Shown here piece by piece: positions 8,578 through 18,250 of a stretch of DNA of 64,000 nucleotides; position 1 is the stretch's first letter, and each line of letters starts with the position of its first letter. The stretch comes from Mariniflexile litorale. Lineage in GTDB: Bacteria > Bacteroidota > Bacteroidia > Flavobacteriales > Flavobacteriaceae. The notes under the pieces are model-generated. The model saw only the letters and a list, made by a program, of their open reading frames with translations, ran no database searches and was not told the origin of the DNA. Location: positions 2,055,501-2,119,500 of the forward strand of contig NZ_CP155618.1 in NCBI RefSeq assembly GCF_031128465.2, in the 5' to 3' direction. Made by a program: the position numbers and the translations under genes.

Positions 8578-11500
8578 TTACTCGGTGGTTAAATCAATAC
8601 CACTATCGCTAGTAGGTAAATCTATTTCTGTTGTTGGAGTAGCATCTCGTTCTTGAGATTGGCCACCGTAAAAGTGTTTAAATAGCATTAAATAGTCATT
8701 AAAAATATCACCTTCCGATTCTGCAAAGTCAACGTCATATTTCACTAAAACGTTTATTAAACCTTTATAGCGTTCAATATCAGTGTAGATATCTTCGAAT
8801 AATCGTTCTTGATTAGCCGTTTTTAATGTGCTATAATAGGTTAGATTTTCTTGGTATTTATTAGCAACCTCTTTAAATAATTTTTGCGCTTTTTCTTTAT
8901 TACCTACTTCATAGTAAGCGCTAATATAAGGCTCTAAAAGGGTGTAGTATCCAAAATATTCAACAGGCATGTTTGTCATGGCAATGTCTGCAATTTCCTC
9001 AGCTTTATCTAGTTTTTTTTCAGTAAGTAATTGTTCAATTAATCGAGCTAAATTACCTCTGTAAGAAATAGAATTTTTACGTGTTTCTGGGTCGTGATAA
9101 ATATCAGGGCTGCCACTATTTCCCCAATCCCATTTTTTAACTTTTTTGTACATGAGGTCACTATCTACACGTCCCATATCAAAAGGATTTGCTCTGTCAA
9201 TAGATGTTTTTATAGGCACTAATTTATAACACATCCCATCTAATTGTAAGTAGTCTTTCATCCAGATATAATCATCGTCGCCAAAGCTACCGCCAGTAAA
9301 ATAAATAGGACGTTTCCAGTCGTTATTGGCAACAATATCAAGCATCAATAACCTGTTTTTGTATAGAGCACCTCCACTTATTTTTATATCAATATGAGGC
9401 ACCATTTTATCGGCGTCCTTAGAGCTAACAATACCCGATTTTAAAGCGTTTTCTTTGTTTACAGGAATTCTTAAAAACTCGGTTGGTAAATAGCTAGCTG
9501 TTAAATCTTGCTGTCTAACTTGTGTAAGATCTACGCCTTTTTGTTCTAAAATGTATTTATACTTGGTTTTAGGATTATTACTAGCAATAAAATCTAAAAA
9601 TTGTTTTATTTGTAAAGTATCTTTTACAACAGGTTCTATAATGATATAGTCATTAGTACCATACTTATACAAATCGTGTGTTAGTTGTGATGGTATTGGG
9701 TCGCTTTCATACGCTTTACGCTTCATTTGGTCTATATACCAATCGGTTTGAAATAAACTAGTATTTACCACGCGAACATCGGTTCTATAGCCTTCAATTT
9801 CTTGAGCATACCATAGCGCAAACGTATCATTATCACCAATAGTAAATAAAATACCGTTTTCATCGCACGAATCTAAATACATTTTAGCCATAGACCTGGC
9901 CGTGTATTTGTCTGAACGATCATGATCATCCCAGTTATTAGCTGCTAAAATACCAGGAACTAATATTAAACAGATTATGGATAATACGGGTGCTAAAATT
10001 TTTGGAGACATGTATTTTTTTAAAGTATCAAATAATGCATATACCCCAAAACCAATCCAGATGGCAAAAACATAAAATGAGCCTACTAACGAGTAATCGC
10101 GTTCACGTGGTTCAAATGGGCGCACGTTTGTATATACTTGTATGGCAATTCCTGTGAAAAGGAAAAACACTAATAAAATCCAAAAAACATTTTTATTACT
10201 ATTGAATAAAAAGAAGAAACCTAGCAATCCTAAAATTAATGGTAACAGATAATAAGTGTTTCTTCCTTTGTTGTTTTTTACATCGCTAGGTAAATTGTCT
10301 TGAGATAGGCCTAAAAGTGCTTCATCTAGTGGTTTTATCCCGGTTATCCAATTTCCGTGATTATCATATTTTCCTTGAATATCATCTTGTCTTCCTGAAA
10401 AATTCCACATAAAGTAACGCCAATACATATAGCCTAACTGGTATTCAAACATGTATTTAACATTACTAGCTAGAGAGGGTTTTTCAATATCAATGTAATT
10501 TTTAAAACGTTTTAAGAAGTTGTTGTAATCTTCATAATCTACAGAACCTTTGGCAACTTCACTTTTGAAATTAGTAATGGTGGTTCGTAATTCGTTCTCC
10601 ATTTGGTATTCTGGCTTTAGTTTGAAATCTAGAAAGCCAGAAAACATCATGTAATTTTCGGCATGTTCAGCACTCCACATACGTGGAAGAATGGATGCCT
10701 GTTTATGGTTATAGTTTTGTTTTGCGTTTTTATAATTGTTTACAACCACATATTCCCCTTTAGCTTCATCTTTTTCGTATTTAGGTTTGTCGTCTATATA
10801 GGGGTTGTTTTCATCTAAATAAGCATACTGGTCGGTGAACTGAGGTCCGTAAAATAAGTGCGTTTCAGGATACTGCTCTAAATTATAATAGGCTAATAAT
10901 TCTCTAGCGCTTGATGGGTTGTTTTCGTTCACAACCACATTGGCATTAGCACGTATAGGAAGCATTAGCCATGTTGAAAACCCAATTATAATAAAGGTAA
11001 CGCATAAGATGCCCGTGTTAATATGTACCATACCTTTTTTACGGGTATAATTTAAGCTATAATAAATAACAGCTATTAAAAGAATGGCAGCAATAATAGA
11101 TCCTGAATTGAAAGGAAGACCAATAGAATTGACAAAGAAAATCTCGAAAACACTAAATATTTTAAGAATATTAGGTGCCAATAATTTAAATATGAATAAT
11201 AATATAGCTACAGAAACTACATTAGCAACAATAAAGTTCTTAACAGTAATGGTTTTGTAGTTCTTAAAGTAATATATAAGTCCAATAGCAGGAATTGTTA
11301 ATAATCCCATAAAGTGAACACCAAAAGAAAGTCCAATAATAAAAGCAATTAAAATAAGCCAACGGTTACCGCGGGGTTTGTGCATGTCTTGTTCCCAACG
11401 TAATCCAAGCCAAAACATAACTGCCATAATTAATGTGGCCATGGCGTATACTTCAGTTTCTACAGCATTAAACCAAAACGAATCGGTAAATGTAAAAGCC

Positions 11501-11889
11501 AAACTACCAACAACACCACTCCCTAAAATAGCAATTGCTTTATCTTTAGTGATGTCATTTTTGTGACCAACCAATTTTTTTAAAAGAAGTGTAATAGTCC
11601 AAAACATAAACAGGATAGTAAATGCACTAGACACAGCACTCATCATATTCATCATAAAACCAACTTGTGAAGGTTCTAAAGCAAACATAGAGAAAAATGC
11701 ACCAAGCATTTGAAAAAGAGGGGCTCCAGGTGGGTGTCCTACTTGTAATTTAGCCGAAGTTAAAATGTATTCTCCAGCATCCCAGAAACTTACAGTAGGT
11801 TCTACTGTTAAGCCATATGTAAAAAGAGCTATTAAAAAAGTAAACCATCCTAAAATGGTATTCCATTTTTTAAAATTAAAATTGGTCAT
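8578..11889 (-). CDS. DUF2723 / GT117-type multi-spanning membrane protein with C-terminal TPR-like region
   Basis: This 1,103-residue protein has the DUF2723 signature at its N terminus (EPTVSFWDAGEYI ... QVGHPPGAPLFQML). About a dozen hydrophobic segments follow to residue 660, then a soluble domain with NDTFALWYAQEI, and a helical C-terminal part that looks TPR-like (residues about 960-1080). The family is classed with GT-C fold glycosyltransferases (GT117) and is common in Bacteroidota. A role in glycosylating envelope proteins or lipids is inferred from that class. The downstream deacetylase gene follows after 3 bases. The start at 11889 gives the expected MTNFNFKKWNTI N terminus before the first membrane helix. 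Confidence 0.82.
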   Translation of the reverse strand: MTNFNFKKWNTILGWFTFLIALFTYGLTVEPTVSFWDAGEYILTSAKLQVGHPPGAPLFQMLGAFFSMFALEPSQVGFMMNMMSAVSSAFTILFMFWTITLLLKKLVGHKNDITKDKAIAILGSGVVGSLAFTFTDSFWFNAVETEVYAMATLIMAVMFWLGLRWEQDMHKPRGNRWLILIAFIIGLSFGVHFMGLLTIPAIGLIYYFKNYKTITVKNFIVANVVSVAILLFIFKLLAPNILKIFSVFEIFFVNSIGLPFNSGSIIAAILLIAVIYYSLNYTRKKGMVHINTGILCVTFIIIGFSTWLMLPIRANANVVVNENNPSSARELLAYYNLEQYPETHLFYGPQFTDQYAYLDENNPYIDDKPKYEKDEAKGEYVVVNNYKNAKQNYNHKQASILPRMWSAEHAENYMMFSGFLDFKLKPEYQMENELRTTITNFKSEVAKGSVDYEDYNNFLKRFKNYIDIEKPSLASNVKYMFEYQLGYMYWRYFMWNFSGRQDDIQGKYDNHGNWITGIKPLDEALLGLSQDNLPSDVKNNKGRNTYYLLPLILGLLGFFFLFNSNKNVFWILLVFFLFTGIAIQVYTNVRPFEPRERDYSLVGSFYVFAIWIGFGVYALFDTLKKYMSPKILAPVLSIICLILVPGILAANNWDDHDRSDKYTARSMAKMYLDSCDENGILFTIGDNDTFALWYAQEIEGYRTDVRVVNTSLFQTDWYIDQMKRKAYESDPIPSQLTHDLYKYGTNDYIIIEPVVKDTLQIKQFLDFIASNNPKTKYKYILEQKGVDLTQVRQQDLTASYLPTEFLRIPVNKENALKSGIVSSKDADKMVPHIDIKISGGALYKNRLLMLDIVANNDWKRPIYFTGGSFGDDDYIWMKDYLQLDGMCYKLVPIKTSIDRANPFDMGRVDSDLMYKKVKKWDWGNSGSPDIYHDPETRKNSISYRGNLARLIEQLLTEKKLDKAEEIADIAMTNMPVEYFGYYTLLEPYISAYYEVGNKEKAQKLFKEVANKYQENLTYYSTLKTANQERLFEDIYTDIERYKGLINVLVKYDVDFAESEGDIFNDYLMLFKHFYGGQSQERDATPTTEIDLPTSDSGIDLTTE

Positions 11890-12083
11890 ATTATGAAATT
11901 GTAGTTAGCAATTAATCGAAATAATTAAGTATCTGTATTTTAAACCCCAAATTTTCAGTTCTTAACTTAGAACTTTAAACCTTAGAACGTTCAAAATCTA
12001 TGGCGAATTTAATAATAAATATGGTATTTAGTGTGTTTTTAAGTAAACGTTAAGGATTGATTATTATTTTTTTTTAAAAATGC

Positions 12084-12113
12084 TTGCGCAGATAAAATTT
12101 TATATTAAATTTG
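12084..12113 (+). promoter_or_regulatory. Promoter of tRNA-Gln
   Basis: TTG (12084-12086) is followed by 19 bases and TAAATTTG (12106-12113), a consensus Bacteroidota promoter 17 bases before the tRNA 5' end. Confidence 0.75.
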
Positions 12114-12130
12114 CAGCCTCAATTGCACAT

Positions 12131-12203
12131 TGGCCTATGGTGTAACTGGCAACACGTTGGTTTTTGGTACCAAAGAGTCTAGGTTCGAGCCCTAGTAGGC
12201 CAA
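12131..12203 (+). tRNA. tRNA-Gln (anticodon UUG)
   Basis: The sequence folds as a cloverleaf. The acceptor stem TGGCCTA pairs with TAGGCCA (12196-12202), with discriminator A at 12203. The anticodon stem TTGGT/ACCAA encloses the loop TTTTGGT, giving anticodon TTG. The T arm is CTAGG-TTCGAGC-CCTAG. The CCA end is not encoded. A consensus promoter precedes it and an intrinsic terminator follows at once. Confidence 0.97.
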
Positions 12204-12204
12204 C

Positions 12205-12238
12205 AAAAAGTCTTTCAGTAAAACTGAAAGACTTTTTT
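12205..12238. terminator. Bidirectional intrinsic terminator after tRNA-Gln
   Basis: The perfect stem AGTCTTTCAG/CTGAAAGACT (12209-12218 / 12224-12233) is flanked by A-tract and T-tract on opposite sides. It can terminate the tRNA on the plus strand and the universal stress gene, whose stop is at 12259, on the minus strand. Confidence 0.85.
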
Positions 12239-12258
12239 GTTTTTTACCGTTTAAGAAG

Positions 12259-13083
12259 TTAGATCTTAAATGTAATTACAGGCCTTTTTGCATGGTTTAC
12301 CAAATCTTCACTAATGCTTCCGTTGAAGAAATGAGAAATACCTCGTCTGCCATGAGTACTCATGCCAATAAAATCGGCATTAATAGATTGCGAAAAATTC
12401 ATAATGCCCGTTTCAACAGTAACATCATTAAAAATGTTAATTGAATAATTTGGCATTTTAACATCTTTTATAAAATTCTGTATTCTACTGTGCGCATCGT
12501 TAGATGTAATAAAGTGGTTAGGTGTATTCACCATGAGTAAGTGTGTTTTAGAACCTAAAATGTTAGCAAATTCAATGGCTTTTTCAAAAGAAATTTTGCT
12601 TTCTTCGTTAAAATCAGAAGCAAAAACAAAGTCTTTTGTTTGGAATGATTGGTGTTCTTTTTTTACGACCAGAACGGGGGTTGCGGAAGTGCGGACTACT
12701 TTTTCGGTATTACTTCCAATAAGCATTTCTTTTAGACCACTTGCACCGTTAGAGCCCATTACAACTAAATCAATTTGCTGTTTTTTGCAAACCTGAAAAA
12801 CACCTTTAAATATTTCATGAAACTCTACATGTTCATGTATTACTAAGTCTTTTAAATAGTCTTTTGTTTTTAATTCCTCAAACCGCTTATGCGCCAGTTT
12901 CATAAAAAACATCGCTTCAGGTAAGTCATTATATGTGCTTAAAGCATCTACAGTGTGTAGTGGTACTTCAAGAATATGTAATAAATAAATTTCACAATCA
13001 TGTTTTTTAGCTAATTGCGCTGCTACCTTTAAGGCATTTTCAGCTTGGGTAGAAAAGTCGGTGGGGACAAGTATTTTTTTCAT
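12259..13083 (-). CDS. Universal stress protein, two tandem UspA domains
   Basis: This 274-residue protein consists of two UspA folds. Domain 1 (1-140) opens with MKKILVPTDFSTQAENAL and ends with an ATP-binding G-2x-G-9x-G-S/T type loop, MGSNGASGLKEMLIGSNTEKV. Domain 2 (150-274) has the related GMSTHGRRGISHFFNGSISEDL. Usp proteins bind ATP or dimerise and contribute to stress survival; the specific role here is unknown. It is a single gene ending against the tRNA-Gln terminator. A weak promoter match lies upstream on the minus strand (TTG at 13134-13136, 20-base spacer, TAAATTTA at 13106-13113). Confidence 0.9.
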   Translation of the reverse strand: MKKILVPTDFSTQAENALKVAAQLAKKHDCEIYLLHILEVPLHTVDALSTYNDLPEAMFFMKLAHKRFEELKTKDYLKDLVIHEHVEFHEIFKGVFQVCKKQQIDLVVMGSNGASGLKEMLIGSNTEKVVRTSATPVLVVKKEHQSFQTKDFVFASDFNEESKISFEKAIEFANILGSKTHLLMVNTPNHFITSNDAHSRIQNFIKDVKMPNYSINIFNDVTVETGIMNFSQSINADFIGMSTHGRRGISHFFNGSISEDLVNHAKRPVITFKI

Positions 13084-13124
13084 AATTTTATAAGTAAGAT
13101 GTATCTAAATTTATGAAATATTCC

Positions 13125-13154
13125 TTTAAAAATCAATAAAATATTATATATTTG
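13125..13154 (+). promoter_or_regulatory. Promoter of rimP-nusA-infB
   Basis: TTTA (13125-13128) is followed by 18 bases and TATATTTG (13147-13154), an exact -7 element with a near-consensus -33. A start a few bases downstream would give a transcribed leader of about 55 bases that contains the hairpin at 13180-13206. Confidence 0.65.
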
Positions 13155-13179
13155 CACCGTTGAAAGGCTAAAACTAAAG

Positions 13180-13206
13180 AAAGAGGGGACGGAAAGTCCC
13201 CTCTTT
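13180..13206 (+). promoter_or_regulatory. Leader hairpin upstream of rimP
   Basis: A perfect 11-bp stem (AAAGAGGGGAC / GTCCCCTCTTT) with a GGAAA loop lies between the promoter and the rimP start, ending 11 bases before the ATG. It is followed by only a short U tract (TTTTC). It could act as an attenuator, a translational operator covering the start region, or an mRNA-stabilising 5' structure. The sequence does not decide between these. Confidence 0.6.
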
Positions 13207-13217
13207 TCATAAAAAAA

Positions 13218-13679
13218 ATGTTTAAAAATACCGTTAAAAATTTACTAGATACTGCGTTAACAGAACGGCCAGACTTGTTTTTAATTGATTTTTCAATTCA
13301 AGGAGATAATCACATTAATATTGTAGTTGATGGTGATAATGGTGTATTAGTTGAAGATTGTATGTTTATTAGCAGAGCTATCGAACATAATCTAGATAGA
13401 GAAGAACACGATTTTTCTTTAGAGGTGATGTCAGCAGGAGCTACGGCACCTTTAATAAATAAAAGACAGTATAGTAAAAATTTGAAAAGAGAGCTAACGG
13501 TAAGAACGGTTTCAGAAAAGTTTGAAGGCGTACTTGCAAAAGCAACCGACACAAATATTACATTAGAGTGGAAAGTTAGAGAGCCAAAGCCTGTAGGTAA
13601 AGGTAAAGTAACTGTAAAAAAGCAAGCGGATATCGCTTACGAAGATATTGTAGAAGCAAAAGTTATGATTAAATTTTAA
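13218..13679 (+). CDS. rimP: Ribosome maturation factor RimP
   Basis: This 153-residue protein is RimP: an N-terminal alpha/beta domain with HINIVVDGDNGVLVEDCMFISRAIE near residue 30, then the DFSLEVMSAGATAPL strand, and a C-terminal SH3-like barrel (RELTVRT to the end). RimP binds S12 and assists 30S maturation. It is the first gene of the classical rimP-nusA-infB operon, 13 bases before nusA. No Shine-Dalgarno is evident; an A-rich stretch precedes the ATG, as is common in Bacteroidota. Confidence 0.95.
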   Translation: MFKNTVKNLLDTALTERPDLFLIDFSIQGDNHINIVVDGDNGVLVEDCMFISRAIEHNLDREEHDFSLEVMSAGATAPLINKRQYSKNLKRELTVRTVSEKFEGVLAKATDTNITLEWKVREPKPVGKGKVTVKKQADIAYEDIVEAKVMIKF

Positions 13680-13692
13680 TTCAATAAGAGTT

Positions 13693-14925
13693 ATGGAGAA
13701 TATCGCGTTAATAGAATCTTTTTCAGAATTCAAAGACGATAAGCTAATTGACAGGGTAACGTTAATGGCGATTTTAGAGGATGTATTTAGAAGTGCGCTA
13801 AAAAAGAAATATGGTGACGATGATAATTTCGATATTATTGTAAACCCTGATAAAGGTGATTTAGAAATTTGGAGAAATAGAGTGGTTGTTGCAGATGGTG
13901 AAGTTGAAGAGCCTAATCAAGAAGTTTCATTATCTGAAGCGCGTAAAATCGAGCCAGATTTTGAAGTAGGAGAAGAAGTTTCGGAAGAAGTTAAGCTTAT
14001 TCATTTAGGAAGACGTGCTATTTTAGCATTAAGACAAAATCTAATTTCTAAAATTCATGAGCATGATAACACCATCGTTTTTAAACAGTTTAAAGATTTA
14101 ATCGGTGAAATTTATACAGCAGAAGTACATCATATTCGTCATAGAGCAGTTATTTTATTAGATGATGAAGGTAATGAAATTGTGCTTCCAAAAGAAAAAC
14201 AAATCCCTTCGGATTTCTTTAGAAAAGGTGATAATGTAAGAGGTGTTGTTGATAGTGTAGAGCTAAAAGGGGCTAAACCAACCATTATTATGTCTAGAAC
14301 CTCTCCTGCATTCTTAGAAAAACTTTTTGAACAAGAAATACCAGAGGTTTTTGATGGTTTAATCACTATTAAAAATGTCGTTAGAATACCTGGAGAAAAA
14401 GCGAAAGTAGCGGTAGATTCGTATGATGATAGAATTGATCCTGTTGGAGCCTGTGTGGGTATGAAAGGTTCTAGAATTCATGGTATTGTACGTGAATTAG
14501 GTAATGAAAATATTGATGTAATTAATTATACAAATAATTTACAATTATATATTACAAGAGCGTTAAGCCCAGCAAGAGTAACTTCAGTAAAAATTAATGA
14601 AGAAACGAAACGTGCTGAGGTTATTTTGAAACCAGAAGAAGTAAGTAAAGCTATCGGTAGAGGTGGTCATAACATTCGTTTGGCAGGTCAATTAACGGGC
14701 TATGAAATAGATGTGTTTAGAGAAGGTGCTGAAGAAGATGTAGAGTTAAGAGAATTCTCTGACGAAATAGAAGGTTGGGTTATTGAAGAGTTTAGTAAAG
14801 CTGGATTAGATACTGCAAAAAGTATTTTAGAGCAAGATGTAAACGATTTAGTAAAAAGAACCGACTTAGAAGAAGAAACAATTAAAGACGTTATTAGAAT
14901 TCTTAGAGAAGAATTTGAAGAATAA
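13693..14925 (+). CDS. nusA: Transcription termination/antitermination factor NusA
   Basis: This 410-residue protein has the NusA order: an N-terminal RNA-polymerase-binding domain (1-125), an S1 domain (about 130-200, GEIYTAEVHHIRHRAVILL), then two KH domains with GACVGMKGSRIHGIVRELG near 255 and SKAIGRGGHNIRLAGQLTG near 320. It lacks the acidic C-terminal repeats of E. coli NusA, which is normal outside gammaproteobacteria. It modulates pausing, termination and transcription-translation coupling. It lies between rimP and infB with short gaps (13 and 29 bases). Confidence 0.96.
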   Translation: MENIALIESFSEFKDDKLIDRVTLMAILEDVFRSALKKKYGDDDNFDIIVNPDKGDLEIWRNRVVVADGEVEEPNQEVSLSEARKIEPDFEVGEEVSEEVKLIHLGRRAILALRQNLISKIHEHDNTIVFKQFKDLIGEIYTAEVHHIRHRAVILLDDEGNEIVLPKEKQIPSDFFRKGDNVRGVVDSVELKGAKPTIIMSRTSPAFLEKLFEQEIPEVFDGLITIKNVVRIPGEKAKVAVDSYDDRIDPVGACVGMKGSRIHGIVRELGNENIDVINYTNNLQLYITRALSPARVTSVKINEETKRAEVILKPEEVSKAIGRGGHNIRLAGQLTGYEIDVFREGAEEDVELREFSDEIEGWVIEEFSKAGLDTAKSILEQDVNDLVKRTDLEEETIKDVIRILREEFEE

Positions 14926-14954
14926 CATATATTTGAGTATTTTAAAGGCAATTT

Positions 14955-17768
14955 ATGGCTGACACAATTAGATTAAATAAAGTATTACGTGAACTCAATA
15001 TTTCTATTGACCGCGCAGTTGATTTTTTGGAATCAAAAGGGGTTGATATTGAAAAGAGTCCGAATACTAAAATATCAGAAGAGGTACACGTAATTCTTTC
15101 AAACGAATTTCAAACAGATGCTAATAAAAAAGTAGCATCCAAAGAAGTTGGTGAAGCAAAATTAAAAGAGAAAGAAGTGTTGCGTGAGCAACGCGAACGT
15201 GAACTTGTAGAAAAACAAAAGGAGGCAGCCAGAAAAGAAGAAATTATTAAAGCTTCTAAACCAATTTCAGGACCAAAGCAGGTTGGAAAAATTGATTTAG
15301 AGCCTAATAAGAAGTCTGAGGAAACTCCTGTTGTAGCAAAGCAAGAAGAAAAAAAGGTTGAGGTCTCTAAAGATAAAGTAGAAGAAAAGGTTGTTGAAAA
15401 AGAGCCTATTAAGGAGGAAGAGTTAAAACCTCAAGTTATTGATGAGGTGAAGAAGGAGGTTAAGACTGAAACTTCAAAACCCAAACAAGAACAAGCACCG
15501 GAACCTGAAAAACCGGTTGAAGTTAAAAAGGATACGATACTTAACTCGGAGGGTGAAGTAGTCCCCGATGAAAAGGTTACAACCAAATATCAAAAACTTA
15601 CTGGGCCTAAAATAGCGGGCGATAAAATTGACTTATCTCAGTTTAATAAGCCTAAGAAAAAGAAGGAAGATAAAAAAACCGACGCAAAACCTGGTGATGC
15701 AGGAGCTTTAGCTAATAAGAAAAAACGTAGACGTATTAGTAAAGTTGGAGGTCCACAGCAAAGTGGTGACAACAGAGGTGGCGGCGCTCCTAATAGACCT
15801 GGTAATGATCGTTTTAAGGGGAAACCTGGGCAAGCAAGACGTCCTATTGTTAAAGAAGATCCTAGTGATGAGGATGTTAAGAAACAAGTACGTGAAACTT
15901 TAGAGAAACTTCAAGGTAAGTCTTCTAAAGGTAAAGGTGCTAAATATAGACGAGATAAAAGAGATCAGCATAGAGACCAAACTGAAAGAAATTTAGAGCA
16001 AGAAGCAGCAGAAAGTAAAATTCTTAAAGTTACTGAATTTGTAACGGCTAGTGAAGTTGCAACGATGATGGATGTACAAGTTACTCAAATTATTTCGGCG
16101 TGTATGTCGCTTGGTATGATGGTAACCATGAATCAGCGTTTAGATGCTGAAACCTTATCTATTGTTGCTGAAGAATTTGGATACGAAGTAGAATTCGTTA
16201 CTGCCGATATTGAAGAGTCTATAGAAGTTATTGAAGATAAAGAAGAAGATTTAATACCAAGAGCTCCCATTGTAACTGTAATGGGTCACGTAGATCATGG
16301 TAAAACATCGCTTTTAGATTATATTCGTAAAGAAAATGTAATAGCGGGAGAATCTGGTGGTATTACACAACATATTGGAGCCTACGGAGTGGAATTAGAG
16401 AGTGGCCAAAAAATAGCATTCCTAGATACCCCGGGTCACGAAGCCTTTACAGCTATGCGTGCTCGTGGAGCTCAAGTAACCGATATAGCCATTATTGTAG
16501 CAGCTGCAGATGATGATATCATGCCACAAACAAAAGAGGCTATTGCACACGCACAAGCTGCAGGAGTTCCTATTGTTTTTGCCATTAACAAAATTGATAA
16601 ACCAGCTGCCAATCCTGAAAAAATTAAGGAAGGATTAGCACAAATGAATTTATTAGTTGAAGATTGGGGAGGTAAAATTCAATCACATGATATTTCTGCA
16701 AAAGTTGGTACAGGCGTAAAAGAACTATTAGAAAAAGTATTGCTGGAAGCCGAATTATTAGAGTTAAAAGCAAATCCAAATAAACGAGCATTAGGTACTG
16801 TTGTTGAAGCGTTTTTAGATAAAGGGCGTGGATACATTTCAACTATTTTGGTACAGGCAGGAACTCTTAAAGTAGGAGATTATGTATTGGCTGGTAAAAA
16901 TAGTGGTAAGGTTAAAGCGATGCACGATGAACGTGGTAATAATGTTGTTGCAGCAGGTCCATCAACCCCAGTATCCATATTAGGTTTAGATGGTGCACCA
17001 CAAGCGGGTGATAAATTTAATGTATTTGAAGACGAGCGTGAAGCCAAACAAATTGCTTCAAAACGTGCACAATTACAACGCGAACAATCTGTTAGAACAC
17101 AACGTCATATTACTTTAGATGAAATTGGTCGTCGAATTGCACTTGGTGATTTCCAAGAGTTGAATATCATACTTAAAGGTGATGTGGATGGTTCTGTGGA
17201 AGCATTAACGGATTCGTTCCAAAAACTATCAACTGAAGAAATTCAAGTGAATATTCTGCATAAAGGGGTTGGAGCTATTACAGAAAGTGATGTGTTATTA
17301 GCATCTGCTTCCGACGCCATAATAATAGGCTTTAATGTGCGTCCAGTTGGAAATGCTAGAATGATTGCTGATAAAGAAGAAATTGATATTAGAACATACT
17401 CTATTATATACGATGCCATCAACGATCTTAAAGATGCGATGGAAGGTATGTTATCTCCAGAATTTAAAGAAGAGATAACGGGTACTGCAGAGATTAGGGA
17501 AATATTTAAAGTTACAAAAATTGGTAGTATTGCTGGTTGTATGGTAACAAATGGAAAAATTCTTAGAAGCTCTGGCGTTCGTTTAATTAGAGATGGTGTT
17601 GTTGTCTATACAGGCGAATTAGCATCCTTAAAACGCTTTAAAGACGATGCTAAAGAAGTAACCAAAGGTTTTGATTGTGGTATGCAAATTAAAAACTACA
17701 ACGATATTCAAGAAGGCGATATTATTGAGGCTTTCCACGAAGTTGAGGTTAAGAAGAAACTTAAATAA
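14955..17768 (+). CDS. infB: Translation initiation factor IF-2
   Basis: This 937-residue protein has a long charged, Lys/Glu-rich N-terminal region (about 60-340, with a Gly/Arg-rich patch near 280). The IF2 N domain follows (around 355-415), then the GTPase domain: P-loop GHVDHGKTSLLDYI near 443, DTPGHEAF near 490 and NKIDKP near 545. The beta-barrel and C-terminal initiator-tRNA-binding domains complete it. It delivers fMet-tRNA to the 30S subunit. It ends the rimP-nusA-infB operon at an intrinsic terminator about 25 bases downstream. Confidence 0.97.
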   Translation: MADTIRLNKVLRELNISIDRAVDFLESKGVDIEKSPNTKISEEVHVILSNEFQTDANKKVASKEVGEAKLKEKEVLREQRERELVEKQKEAARKEEIIKASKPISGPKQVGKIDLEPNKKSEETPVVAKQEEKKVEVSKDKVEEKVVEKEPIKEEELKPQVIDEVKKEVKTETSKPKQEQAPEPEKPVEVKKDTILNSEGEVVPDEKVTTKYQKLTGPKIAGDKIDLSQFNKPKKKKEDKKTDAKPGDAGALANKKKRRRISKVGGPQQSGDNRGGGAPNRPGNDRFKGKPGQARRPIVKEDPSDEDVKKQVRETLEKLQGKSSKGKGAKYRRDKRDQHRDQTERNLEQEAAESKILKVTEFVTASEVATMMDVQVTQIISACMSLGMMVTMNQRLDAETLSIVAEEFGYEVEFVTADIEESIEVIEDKEEDLIPRAPIVTVMGHVDHGKTSLLDYIRKENVIAGESGGITQHIGAYGVELESGQKIAFLDTPGHEAFTAMRARGAQVTDIAIIVAAADDDIMPQTKEAIAHAQAAGVPIVFAINKIDKPAANPEKIKEGLAQMNLLVEDWGGKIQSHDISAKVGTGVKELLEKVLLEAELLELKANPNKRALGTVVEAFLDKGRGYISTILVQAGTLKVGDYVLAGKNSGKVKAMHDERGNNVVAAGPSTPVSILGLDGAPQAGDKFNVFEDEREAKQIASKRAQLQREQSVRTQRHITLDEIGRRIALGDFQELNIILKGDVDGSVEALTDSFQKLSTEEIQVNILHKGVGAITESDVLLASASDAIIIGFNVRPVGNARMIADKEEIDIRTYSIIYDAINDLKDAMEGMLSPEFKEEITGTAEIREIFKVTKIGSIAGCMVTNGKILRSSGVRLIRDGVVVYTGELASLKRFKDDAKEVTKGFDCGMQIKNYNDIQEGDIIEAFHEVEVKKKLK

Positions 17769-17792
17769 TTATCATTAAATGTATAAAAAATT

Positions 17793-17819
17793 AAAGCGAC
17801 CAATTGGTCGCTTTTTTTT
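17793..17819 (+). terminator. Intrinsic terminator of rimP-nusA-infB
   Basis: The perfect palindromic stem AAAGCGACCAATTGGTCGCTTT (17793-17814) is followed by a continuous T-run to 17819. The loop is minimal because the stem is a full palindrome. Confidence 0.85.
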
Positions 17820-18250
17820 ATGGAGTTAATTTATTTCTAGCTTTAAAACATGAAAGCCAGATTTTAGTAATTTATAATTAGAAGCTGGATATTTATAAGT
17901 GATGGTGAATGGGTGCTTTCAATGGTTAAAATATTACTTTGTTTTTATCAGTTATAAATTCAGGGCTGATGGCTGAACATTTATAGGTTACCAAATAATA
18001 GAGAAAAGTAATAAATATCTAATTACCATATTTTGTGTTTTACTATATAATTTGTTTTTCAAGGTGTTTATGTGCCACAAAAATAATTTTATTTCAATAC
18101 GTTTTAAGACGCTATTATCTTCTATTTATGCTCTAAATTTTACAAAAATTTATCCTATGTCCAATATGCTTGGAACTTGTATTTTGATCTATTTTATCGA
18201 CAAAAAGTAATATTTTATCGACAAAAAGCAAAATTATAATGATTTTTATG
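17820..18250. other. Long AT-rich non-coding stretch upstream of the lipoprotein triplet
   Basis: I find no gene of credible length or RNA gene here. The only clear structure is the 21-bp tandem direct repeat at 18191-18232. Its size suggests an extended regulatory region for the following lipoprotein genes. Confidence 0.5.
18191..18232 (+). repeat. Two tandem 21-bp direct repeats upstream of the lipoprotein promoter
   Basis: ATTTTATCGACAAAAAG followed by 4 bases occurs twice in succession (18191-18211, 18212-18232); the first 17 bases are identical. The 21-bp period is two helical turns. The pair lies about 20-60 bases upstream of the -33 element at 18251, a typical position for activator sites. 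Proteins such as LytTR-type response regulators bind direct repeats at this spacing; that link is inference. Confidence 0.6.

Noticed and set aside
15000-16000. Low-complexity Lys/Glu stretch as a separate or inserted gene
   Set aside because: It is the usual variable N-terminal region of IF-2 and is in frame with the GTPase domain.
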